From JARRON01 sp037383845 (GTDB lineage: Bacteria > Pseudomonadota > Gammaproteobacteria > Steroidobacterales > XN24), in assembly GCA_037383845.1 (NCBI GenBank), contig JARRON010000045.1, forward strand, positions 1 through 21,714: a DNA stretch of 21,714 bases, given 5' to 3'. Below the pieces are notes generated by a model. The model did not search any database and had not been told where the DNA came from. It worked only from the letters and a program-made list of their open reading frames with translations. The translations under genes and the position numbers were made by a program. This document shows, piece after piece, positions 7,455-15,500 of the stretch (positions are counted from its first letter, which is position 1; each line of letters opens with the position of its first letter).

Positions 7455-8497
7455 CCCTGGGACCTGTCATGCTGGATCTGCCCGGTCCGGGGCTCGGTGA
7501 CGAGGACCGGGAGTTGCTGGCCCACCCCCAGGTCGGCGGCGTCATCCTGTTCAGCCGTAACTACGAGTCTCCGGCGCAACTGGCAGAGCTGGCCGCCGCG
7601 ATCCATGCTGTCCGGCAGCCGCCGCTGCTGGTAGCGGTGGATCAGGAAGGAGGTCGGGTCCAGCGCTTCCGCGACGGCTTCACGCCCCTGCCGCCGGCAC
7701 ATCTGATCGGCCGGCAGTACGACCTGGATGCGGACTACGCGGAAGGCCTGGCGTGGTCCGGCGGCTGGCTCATGGCGGCGGAGCTGCGCGCCGCCGGCGT
7801 GGATCTCAGCTTCGCCCCTGTGCTGGACCTGGACTACGGGGTCAGCGAAGTCATCGGCGACCGGGCCTTCCACGGCAATCCCGATGTCGTGGCCCGGCTG
7901 GCCGGGCGTTTTGCGGCGGGTATGCGGGCCGCCGGCATGATGGCCACAGGCAAGCATTTCCCCGGGCACGGCGCAGTGGCCGCCGATTCCCACGTCGCCC
8001 TCCCGGAGGACCGGCGCGCCTACCAGGACCTGCTGGACGACATGCGGCCCTACGAAGTCCTGATCTCCGAAGGCCTCGCCGGCGTGATGATGGCCCACGT
8101 GGTCTACTCCCGGCTGGACCGGCTGCCCGCCGGTTTCTCACGCTGGTGGATCAACAACGAACTTCGTACCCGGCTGCGCTTCTACGGTGCCGTGTTTTCC
8201 GACGACCTGTCCATGGCCGGGGCACAGGCCGCCGGCTCGCCGGCCGATCGCGCCCGGCTGGCGCTTGAGGCCGGTTGCGACATGGTGATCGTCTGCAACG
8301 ACCGGGCGGCGGCGGTGGAGATCCTGGAGTCCCTTGAAGACTGGTGCGAGCCTGCCAGCCAGCTGCGGCTGGCCAGGCTGCACGGCCGGCGGGGAGACTG
8401 GGATGGCGAGCTGAGGGCGGCCTCCGCGTGGAAGCACGCCCACGGCCTGCTGCGACGCCTCGAGGACGAGCCTCCCAGCCTGGTGCTGGACGGGTAG
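7451..8497 (+). CDS. nagZ: Beta-N-acetylhexosaminidase NagZ
   Basis: Cytosolic GH3 glycosidase that removes GlcNAc from anhydromuropeptides taken up during cell-wall recycling; in relatives its product feeds AmpR-type beta-lactamase signalling. The 348-aa protein shows VAVDQEGGRVQR, the motif KHFPGHG (168-174) followed by DSH (179-181, the catalytic Asp-His dyad), and the nucleophile loop FSDDLSMAGA (249-258). No signal peptide is present, as expected. The GTG start overlaps the YkuD gene stop (GTGA). Gene order nagZ followed within a few genes by a thioinosine phosphorylase and then csiV-mfd resembles Pseudomonas. Confidence 0.95.
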   Translation: MTLGPVMLDLPGPGLGDEDRELLAHPQVGGVILFSRNYESPAQLAELAAAIHAVRQPPLLVAVDQEGGRVQRFRDGFTPLPPAHLIGRQYDLDADYAEGLAWSGGWLMAAELRAAGVDLSFAPVLDLDYGVSEVIGDRAFHGNPDVVARLAGRFAAGMRAAGMMATGKHFPGHGAVAADSHVALPEDRRAYQDLLDDMRPYEVLISEGLAGVMMAHVVYSRLDRLPAGFSRWWINNELRTRLRFYGAVFSDDLSMAGAQAAGSPADRARLALEAGCDMVIVCNDRAAAVEILESLEDWCEPASQLRLARLHGRRGDWDGELRAASAWKHAHGLLRRLEDEPPSLVLDG

Positions 8498-8507
8498 GGG
8501 CACTGGC

Positions 8508-9611
8508 GTGGAGGCCTGGATCCGGCAGCTGCAGGAACTCAGCTCCCAGTGGGGGCGGGTCCCGGAGGTTTTCGCCGTCGTGCTGGGCACGCTGGCAGCG
8601 AGTTTTGTCGCCAGGCGGGTGCTCAATCGTCTCGGCCGGGAGACCGGCCGCACCCGGACCGTGGCCGATGATGCCCTGGTGGCCGCCCTGTCGCATTCGG
8701 TGCGGCTGCTGATCTGGGTCGTGGGACTCGCGTTCGCCGCCGAGGTCGCCTTCTACAACGCTGACTCTGCCCTGGCCGAAATGATTGACCCGGCGCGGAC
8801 AGTCGGGGTGGTGCTTGCGCTGGCGTTGTTCGCGACGCGTTTTGTCGGGGAATACCATGACAGGTGGGTGGCGGACAGAAAAAGCGCCGGCAAGGCGGTT
8901 GACGAGACCGCCGCCGACGCTGTTGCCAAGCTCCTTCGGGCGGCCATCGTGATCACCGCGGTCCTCGTGGCCCTGCAGAGTCTCGGTTTCAGCGTCTCGG
9001 GAATCCTCGCCTTCGGCGGCATCGGCGGCATCGCCGTGGGCCTTGCGGCAAAGGACCTGCTTGCCAACATGTTCGGCGGGCTGACGGTGTACCTGGACCG
9101 GCCGTTCTCCGTTGGTGACTGGATTCGCTCGCCGGACAAGGAAATCGAGGGGGTCGTAGAGCGCATCGGCTGGAGAACCACCTGTATCCGGACTTTCAGC
9201 AAGCGGCCCCTTTACGTGCCCAACGCAGCCTTCACCACCATTGCCGTCGAGAACCCGTCCCGAATGACCCACCGGCGCATCTACGAGACCATCGGCGTGC
9301 GGTACGACGACATGGCCCGGCTGCCGGGAATCCTGGACGACATTCGCACGTACCTGGGCGACAGCGACGATATCGACCAGGGCCAGGCGCTGATGGTGAA
9401 CCTGAACCAGTTCGGACCCTCGTCGGCCGACTTTTTCATTTACGCCATGACCCACACGACGGTCTGGGCCGAGTACCACCAGGTCAAGGAGAAGGTCCTG
9501 CTCAGGATCTCGGAGATCATCGAGTCGCACGGCGGGGAGATCGCGTTCCCCACCACTACCGTTCACATGCCCGAGGGCCTGGCCCTGGTCCGCGCCGGGG
9601 AGGGCGCATGA
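8508..9611 (+). CDS. MscS-family mechanosensitive ion channel
   Basis: Inner-membrane channel of 367 aa that would open under membrane tension to release solutes on hypo-osmotic shock. Hydrophobic segments lie at about residues 20-37, 64-84, 98-113 and 143-160. The pore helix and the start of the beta domain follow (SGILAFGGIGGIAVGLAAKD, 164-183, then LLANMFGGLTVYLDRPFSVGDWI). The cytoplasmic alpha/beta vestibule occupies the rest. With five membrane segments it is larger than classic MscS and closer to the YbiO/YnaI type. The GTG start lies 10 nt after nagZ behind a GGGG-type ribosome site. The stop overlaps hpt as ATGA. No regulatory sensor domain is visible. Confidence 0.92.
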   Translation: MEAWIRQLQELSSQWGRVPEVFAVVLGTLAASFVARRVLNRLGRETGRTRTVADDALVAALSHSVRLLIWVVGLAFAAEVAFYNADSALAEMIDPARTVGVVLALALFATRFVGEYHDRWVADRKSAGKAVDETAADAVAKLLRAAIVITAVLVALQSLGFSVSGILAFGGIGGIAVGLAAKDLLANMFGGLTVYLDRPFSVGDWIRSPDKEIEGVVERIGWRTTCIRTFSKRPLYVPNAAFTTIAVENPSRMTHRRIYETIGVRYDDMARLPGILDDIRTYLGDSDDIDQGQALMVNLNQFGPSSADFFIYAMTHTTVWAEYHQVKEKVLLRISEIIESHGGEIAFPTTTVHMPEGLALVRAGEGA

Positions 9612-10165
9612 GCGGAGACTTCCAGGGGATCCTGGCGCGCGCGGAAGAACTGCACAGCGCCGGGGACGTGGCGGCCGCGCTGGATCGCATGGCCGAGGCC
9701 GTCCGCCGGGATCTGGAGGGGCGCGACCCGCTGGTGCTGGCTGTCATGCTGGGCGGGATGCTGCCGGCGACCTGGCTCCTCCAGCGACTCGAGTTCGCCC
9801 ATCAGCTGGACTACGTCCACGCCACCCGGTACCGGGGCGGCACGCGGGGCGGTCCGGCCCTGGACTGGCGGGCCCGCCCGCGGGCGGATCTGACGGACCG
9901 CCATGTCCTCGTGGTGGACGACATCCTGGACGAGGGGCCGACCCTGGCGGCCATACTGGAAGCCTGCCACGCGGACGGTGCGGCCTCCGTCCGCTCGGCG
10001 GTGCTTGTCAGAAAGCGCCACGATCGCTGCGTGCCGGGGCTTGCGCCCGACTACGTGGGCCTGGAAGTTGACGACCGCTACGTGTTCGGCTGCGGGATGG
10101 ACTACCGGGAGCGTTTTCGCCAGCTGCCGGCGATCTATGCCCTGGCGCCGGAGGACGAGGCATGA
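9608..10165 (+). CDS. hpt: Hypoxanthine-guanine phosphoribosyltransferase
   Basis: Purine salvage enzyme converting hypoxanthine (and probably guanine) plus PRPP to IMP or GMP. The 185-aa protein contains the PRPP-binding motif VLVVDDILDEGPT (100-112), an N-terminal LGGMLPAT loop, and the C-terminal VDDRYVFGCGMDYRERFRQLP, which carries the base- and metal-binding region typical of HGPRTs. The ATG overlaps the MscS gene stop, and its own stop overlaps the next gene start (both ATGA). The neighbour makes hypoxanthine, so the two probably act in sequence. Base specificity cannot be settled from sequence alone. Confidence 0.9.
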   Translation: MSGDFQGILARAEELHSAGDVAAALDRMAEAVRRDLEGRDPLVLAVMLGGMLPATWLLQRLEFAHQLDYVHATRYRGGTRGGPALDWRARPRADLTDRHVLVVDDILDEGPTLAAILEACHADGAASVRSAVLVRKRHDRCVPGLAPDYVGLEVDDRYVFGCGMDYRERFRQLPAIYALAPEDEA

Positions 10166-10905
10166 GCCTGCTGGCCATCATCGGCGGGACCGGCCTGTCC
10201 GACCTGGCCGGCCTGACCATCTCCCGCCGGCAGGAGGTGGCGACGCCCTGGGGCGAGCCGTCCGCCCCCGTCTCCCTGGGCCGCATGGCCGGCCGGGAGG
10301 CCGTCTTTCTGCCCCGTCATGGCAGCGGTCACACCATTGCGCCCCACCGGGTCAACTACCGGGCTAACATCTGGGCACTCCGGGAGGTGGGCGCCACGGA
10401 AATCGTCGCGGTCAACGCCGTGGGCGGGATCCGGGAGGACCTGGTGCCGGGGGGGCTCTGCGTGCCGGACCAGATCGTCGATTACACCTTCGGGCGGGGA
10501 CATACTTTCTTCGAGGGCCGCGGTCAGCCGGTGCGCCACGTGGACTTCACCGAACCGTATTCCGCGGCTACCCGTGCCCGGCTGCTGGCGGCCGGCCGGC
10601 AGGCCGGCGTGGATATCGTGGACGGGGGGACCTACGGCGCCACCCAGGGTCCCAGGCTGGAGACGGCGGCGGAAATCGCCCGCATGGCCCGGGACGGCTG
10701 CCACATGGTGGGAATGACGGGAATGCCGGAGGCCGCCCTGGCCCGGGAACTCGAGGTGGCTTACGCCTGCTGCGCCGTCGTGGTCAACCGCGCTGCCGGC
10801 CTGGGAGATGACATACTCGGTGAACTCGATCGCTACCTGGACCTGGGCATGCGGGCCGTCCGGGCCATGCTCGATCGACTTCTTTCTGAAGAGGAGACGG
10901 AGTGA
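10162..10905 (+). CDS. mtnP: S-methyl-5'-thioinosine phosphorylase (MTAP/PNP family)
   Basis: Phosphorolysis of 5'-methylthioinosine to hypoxanthine and 5-methylthioribose 1-phosphate, part of recycling methylthioadenosine made in polyamine and quorum-signal synthesis. The 247-aa product shows IIGGTGLSD (phosphate site, 6-14), PRHG (51-54), AVNAVGGI, GGTYGATQGPRLETAAEI and GMTGMPEAALAREL (184-197). At the base-binding site it has VVVNRAAGLG with N209, where adenine-specific MTAP enzymes carry aspartates; Asn suits 6-oxopurines, so I favour thioinosine over thioadenosine. Pseudomonas has such an enzyme beside nagZ. The alternative is a general MTA phosphorylase. It is coupled to hpt (ATGA) and to the next gene (GTGA). 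Confidence 0.85.
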   Translation: MSLLAIIGGTGLSDLAGLTISRRQEVATPWGEPSAPVSLGRMAGREAVFLPRHGSGHTIAPHRVNYRANIWALREVGATEIVAVNAVGGIREDLVPGGLCVPDQIVDYTFGRGHTFFEGRGQPVRHVDFTEPYSAATRARLLAAGRQAGVDIVDGGTYGATQGPRLETAAEIARMARDGCHMVGMTGMPEAALARELEVAYACCAVVVNRAAGLGDDILGELDRYLDLGMRAVRAMLDRLLSEEETE

Positions 10906-11906
10906 CCGACCCTTATCCCCGCGGCGTCCTCCCGCCGGAGCTTGCGTTGCCCATTCTGGCGAGGGCCGGCGAGGCTATCTGCCTGGTGGACGGCCGCCAG
11001 TCCCTGCTGCCTATCGTCTGGGTGAATCCCGCTTTCGAGCGGCTGACCGGTTACGCCGCATCGGAAGTGCTGGGAAAGAACCCGCGTTTCCTCCAGGGCG
11101 GCGACCGGGACCAGGCGGAGATCGCGGGACTGCGGCGGGCCCTGGAAGCGGGCGAGCCGGTGACGGTGACACTCCGCAACTACCGGTCCGACGGCAGCAT
11201 GTTCTGGAACGAGCTGCGGCTCGAGCCGCTGGAGGCGGCCGGGGGCCTCTGGTGGGTCGGGTTCAGCCGGGATATCTCCGTCCATCGGCAGATGGCCACG
11301 GACCTGGGGCGGCGCCGGGATGAACTGGAGGGGTTGCGGAGTCAGCTCTCCCAGGTGGACCCGCTGGACCGCGTTACCGGGCTGTACAACCATCGCAAGT
11401 TCGAGGCCGAGCTGGAGCGGACCTGGTTCATCTGCGCCCGGGAGAAGCGCCCGATCGCCCTTTTCGATTTCGCTCCGGATTTCTTCGATTTCTACCGCGA
11501 GACGTTCGGTTCCACCGCTGCCGATTCCTGCCTGCGCATGGTGGGACGCGCGATCTCCGGGTGTTTCCGTCGGGCCAGCGACGTGGTCGCGCGGACGGAC
11601 GAGGTCCGGTTCTGCGCCCTGGCCGTGGACATGGACGGCGAGAAAGCCATGGCCCATGCTGACCGCGTGATCTCCCGGGCCCGGGAGCTCAGTATTCACA
11701 ACCCGCGGTCTCCGGGCGGGCGTTTCCTTACCCTGAGCGCAGCGGTGGCGGTGACGGAGCCGGGCCCGGGAGGGGGACTTGAGGCTTTCGCCGACGGTGC
11801 GCGCCGCGCCAGGGAATCGGCCCAGGCGAGGGCCTGGGAAACCGTGGTCAGGGCCTCTGACGGTGCCTCCGGCGACGGTCCGGAGGAAAGCGGCGGGGCG
11901 CCGTAG
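10902..11906 (+). CDS. PAS (LOV-like) - degenerate GGDEF domain protein
   Basis: Soluble 334-aa signalling protein. Residues about 22-128 form a PAS domain of strong LOV character: VNPAFERLTGY, GKNPRFLQGG (58-67), LRNYRSDGSMFWNEL (91-105) and VGFSRDIS (119-126). The photoactive Cys of the LOV motif NCRFLQ is Pro61, and the late Gln is Ser122. A short coiled linker (130-150) leads to a GGDEF-like domain (152-315), with DPLDRVTGLYNHRKF at its start. The GGDEF motif aligns to DEVRF (233-237) and the DxDxFK motif to APDFFD (191-196), so cyclase activity is unlikely. The inhibitory-site RxxD is kept as R224-D227. The tail from 318 is low-complexity and acidic. The GTG start overlaps the phosphorylase stop. 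It ends the + strand chain, converging on csiV 6 nt away. Confidence 0.88.
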   Translation: MTDPYPRGVLPPELALPILARAGEAICLVDGRQSLLPIVWVNPAFERLTGYAASEVLGKNPRFLQGGDRDQAEIAGLRRALEAGEPVTVTLRNYRSDGSMFWNELRLEPLEAAGGLWWVGFSRDISVHRQMATDLGRRRDELEGLRSQLSQVDPLDRVTGLYNHRKFEAELERTWFICAREKRPIALFDFAPDFFDFYRETFGSTAADSCLRMVGRAISGCFRRASDVVARTDEVRFCALAVDMDGEKAMAHADRVISRARELSIHNPRSPGGRFLTLSAAVAVTEPGPGGGLEAFADGARRARESAQARAWETVVRASDGASGDGPEESGGAP

Positions 11907-11912
11907 TCCGGA

Positions 11913-12509
11913 TCAGGGCAGGGTGACCAGGGCGATGGCGCCCAGGCGCGGATGGTCGAAGTAGTGCATTTCGCCGATCTTCACCCGGCGCTGCTGGGAC
12001 AGCTCGTAGGTCGTTCCGGGGCCGGCCAGGAATTCCAGGTCCAGGCCCAGGTGCAGATAGGTCCCGGCCGACAGGGTGACTTCCCCGGAAAGCCCCGGCC
12101 GGGCCTCGCCCTGGCCCACCGCCGCCAGCAAGGCCAGGGGCACGGGCTGCTCGCTGCCCAGCCGGTTTGCCGGCTGGGTCCAGGCCTGGTGCCACAAGAC
12201 GGGGTAGCCCCCTGACGCGAGTTTCCGGACGACGCCTTCCATCTCCGGCGAGACCGCGGGGCCTTCCAGCCACTCCGGCAGGGAAGTCCGTGGTTCCGGC
12301 GTCGGAGCAGGCTCTGTCAATACGGGCTCCGACACATCGGCTTCTGATCCGGCGGCGGGCGCCTCCGGCCGCACGAGCAGTTCAGACGTCGGAGGCGACT
12401 GTTCGAAGATCACGATCTCCACCTGGTAACGGCGGCCCGTGTCCTGGGCCAGGACGGCGGGCGCGGTGGCCAGGAGAAGCATGCCCAGGCAGGCGGCGAA
12501 TCGGTTCAT
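11913..12509 (-). CDS. csiV: CsiV family periplasmic protein
   Basis: Secreted protein of 198 aa with a clear Sec signal peptide (MNRFAACLGMLLLATAPAVLA, split: charged start, hydrophobic core, AVLA then Q, cleavage near residue 21). The mature part starts with YQVEIVIFEQ, typical of CsiV, followed by a Pro/Glu-rich linker (about 40-75). A C-terminal beta-rich part contains YPVLWHQAWTQP, TYLHLGLDLEF and MHYFDHPRLGAIALVTL. CsiV proteins were described as peptidoglycan-binding and essential in Shewanella; the precise role is unclear. It lies 10 nt downstream of mfd on the same strand, the Pseudomonas arrangement, so mfd-csiV is probably one operon. There is no obvious terminator in the 6-nt gap to the convergent gene. 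Confidence 0.87.
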   Translation of the reverse strand: MNRFAACLGMLLLATAPAVLAQDTGRRYQVEIVIFEQSPPTSELLVRPEAPAAGSEADVSEPVLTEPAPTPEPRTSLPEWLEGPAVSPEMEGVVRKLASGGYPVLWHQAWTQPANRLGSEQPVPLALLAAVGQGEARPGLSGEVTLSAGTYLHLGLDLEFLAGPGTTYELSQQRRVKIGEMHYFDHPRLGAIALVTLP

Positions 12510-12519
12510 GGCTCGTCGT

Positions 12520-15500
12520 TCAGGCGTTACCGGCCTGCGCGATCTCGCCGGCGGGCTCCAGGGCGTCCAGCAGGCGGTGCGCGGCGTCGAAGCGCGTTTC
12601 CACGTCGGAGAGATCGAGATTGAATCGCAGTTTGTGCTGCCCGTCCAGCCGGTAGGTCCGCCCCTCCGACTGTACGAGCCGGATCAGGCTCACGGGATCC
12701 ACCCGGGTTTCGTCGCCGAACAGCACGTGCCCGCCGGCGGCGTTGGCCTCGATGCGCCGGATGCCCAGGGACGCGGCGCGCTGCCGGATCGCCGCGATGC
12801 GGAACAGCATTTCCGCGGGCTCCGGGAGAAGCCCGAACCGGTCGATGAGCTCGATTTTCATTGCCCGCAGGGCCTCGTCGTCCGCCGCGCCGGCAATGCG
12901 CTTGTAGAGCACCAGCCGCAGATGGACGTCGGGTACGTAGTCCTCCGGCAGCAGGGCGGTGACGCCGAGCTCCACCTCGACGCCGTGGTCCAGGGGCTTC
13001 TCCAGCTCGGGTTCCTTGCCGGAGCGCAGGGCATTCACCGCGCGTTCCAGCATTTCGAGGTAGAGGGCAAAACCCACTTCGTGTATCTGGCCGCTCTGGT
13101 CTTCCCCGAGCAGTTCTCCGGCTCCCCGGATCTCCAGGTCGTGGGTGGCCAGGGTGAATCCGGAGCCCAGGTCCTCCAGGGCCTCGATGGCTTCCAGTCG
13201 CTTGACGGCGTCAGCCGTCATGGCCGATTTCGGCGGGGTGACCAGGTAGGCATAGGCGCGGTGATGGGAGCGACCGACCCGGCCACGGAGCTGGTGGAGC
13301 TGGGCCAGGCCAAGCTTGTCAGCGCGCTGAATGATGATGGTGTTCGCGGTAGGGACGTCGATGCCGCTCTCGATGATGGTGCTGCACACCAGCACGTTGA
13401 ACCGACGGTGGTAGAAATCCAGCATGACCTGTTCCAGGTCCCGCTCGCGCATCTGCCCGTGGGCGACGCCGACACGGGCCTCCGGAACGAGTTCCGCCAG
13501 CTTCCGCGCCGCCTCGTCGATGGTGCGAACCTCGTTGTGCAAGAAATACACCTGGCCCCCGCGGCGAATTTCCCGCAGGCAGGCCTCCCGGATCAGCCCC
13601 GGCTTCCATTCGGTCACGAACGTCTTCACGGCCAGCCGCTCGGAGGGCGGCGTGGTTATCAGAGACAGGTCTCTCAACCCCCCCATGGCCATGTTCAGGG
13701 TGCGGGGGATGGGCGTGGCGGTGAGGGTCAGCACGTCCACTTCCGCCCGGAGCGCCTTGAGTCTCTCCTTGTCGCGCACGCCGAAGCGGTGTTCCTCGTC
13801 GATGATGACCAGCCCCAGGTCCTTGAACTCCACCGAGCGCTGCAGCAGCTTGTGGGTGCCGATGACCACGTCCACCGTGCCGTCGGTGATGCCACTGAGG
13901 ATCCGGTCAGACTGGCTGCCGGACCGGAACCGGGACAGCACTTCCACCCGGACAGGCCAGTCCGCGAAGCGGTCGGCGAAGGTCTGGTAGTGCTGCTGGG
14001 CCAGGAGGGTGGTGGGCACCAGCATGGCCACCTGGCGGCCTGCCTGGACGGTCGCGAACGCGGCCCGCAGCGCCACCTCGGTTTTCCCGAAACCCACGTC
14101 GCCGCAGACGACCCGGTCCATGGGCCTGGCCTGGGACAGGTCTTCCAGCACCGACTCGATGGCCTCCGCCTGGTCCGGCGTTTCGTCGAACGGGAACTGC
14201 TCCCGAAAAACAGCGTATTCCCGGGCGTCGAAGCGGGCCGGCCGGCCCTGGCGGGCGGCCCGCCGGGCATGGACGTCCAGCAGTTCCGCGGCCACGTCCC
14301 GCACCCGGGCGGCCGCGCGCCGCCGCGCCCGGGTCCACTGGTCGCTGCCCAGCCGGTGCAGGGGTGCGGTTTCCGGTGACGCGCCGGTATAGCGGGTGAT
14401 GAGGTCCAGCGACTGGACCGGCACGTAGAGCTTGTCTCCGCCGGCGTATTCCAGCGCGAGGAATTCGCCGGTCCGGTCACCGAGGGTCAGCGTCACGAGT
14501 CCGAGATAGCGGCCGACCCCGTGATCTTCGTGGACGACGGGGGCGCCCTCGCGGAGGTCCGACAGTTCGCGGATGATGGCCTCAGGGTCCCGGGCGGCAC
14601 GCCGGCGCCGGGCCGGCTGGCGGACGCGCTCCCCGAAGAGCTGGGATTCGGCGATCAGCGCCACGCCCGCCGCGGGGAGTAGCAGCCCGTCGTCCAGGGG
14701 CGCCACCGTCAAGGCCAGCGGCTCCCGGCCTTCTGCGAAGCCAGACCAGCCGGCGACAGCCGCGGGCTTCAGGTCGTGCCCGGCCAGGAGGTCCCTGAGG
14801 GCTTCCCGGCGGCCTGGGGACTCGGCGGTGAACAGCACCCGGCCCTCGAAGCCGGCGAGGAAGGCTACCAGCTCGGCGGCCGGCTCTTCGGCGCGGGAGT
14901 TGAGCCGGACCGGGGGCGGCAGGGCCGAGCCCAGGTTAACGGCCCGGTCGGGCCCCGCCTGCTCGAAGCCGGCGATCCGGACCCGGGGGAAGGCCTTGAG
15001 GGCCTCCAGGAGCGCAGCGGGGGTGGCGAAGACTTCTTCCGGATCCAGGACAGGCCGCTCGATGTCGTGCGCCAGCTGGTCGTGGCGGGCCTCCACCTCG
15101 GACCAGGCGCGATCAGCCACCGCGCCCACATCGCCTGCATCCAGTACCAGCGTGCCCGCCGGCAAGTACCCGGGCAGGATGGCCGTGGTGTCGAAGAACA
15201 ACGGCAGGTAATACTCCAGTCCGCCCGGCGCGATGCCTTCGCCCACGTCCCGGTACAGGGGAACCCGGGACGGGTCCCCGGGAAAGCGCTCCCGGAAGCG
15301 CTGCCGAAACCCCCGTATGGCGTCCTCGGAAAACGGGTACTCTCGGCCTGGCAGCAGTCTCACCCGCTGGATCTTGTCCATGGAGCGCTGGCTTTCCGGG
15401 TCGAAGCGCCGGATGGAGTCGACCTGGTCGTCGAAAAGGTCGATGCGCAGGGGGAGTTCGCTGCCCATCGGGTACAGGTCCAGGATGGATCCCCGCAGCG

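Noticed and set aside
8151..9566. A 471-codon - strand frame opposite nagZ and the MscS gene
   Set aside because: No domain, Pro/Arg/Gly-rich low-complexity translation, and it covers two intact genes on the other strand.
9608..10905. hpt plus phosphorylase as a toxin-antitoxin or nucleotide-depleting defence pair
   Set aside because: Both are ordinary salvage enzymes with complete motifs in a housekeeping neighbourhood; nothing suggests a defence role.
11900..11920. A bidirectional terminator between the PAS-GGDEF gene and csiV
   Set aside because: The 6-nt gap and its flanks show no stem followed by a T run on either strand.
12439..14379. A 646-codon open frame on the + strand opposite mfd
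   Set aside because: It is a mirror of the GC-rich mfd coding strand; the translation is rich in Gln, His, Gly and Val with no recognisable domain, and mfd on the other strand is intact and full length.
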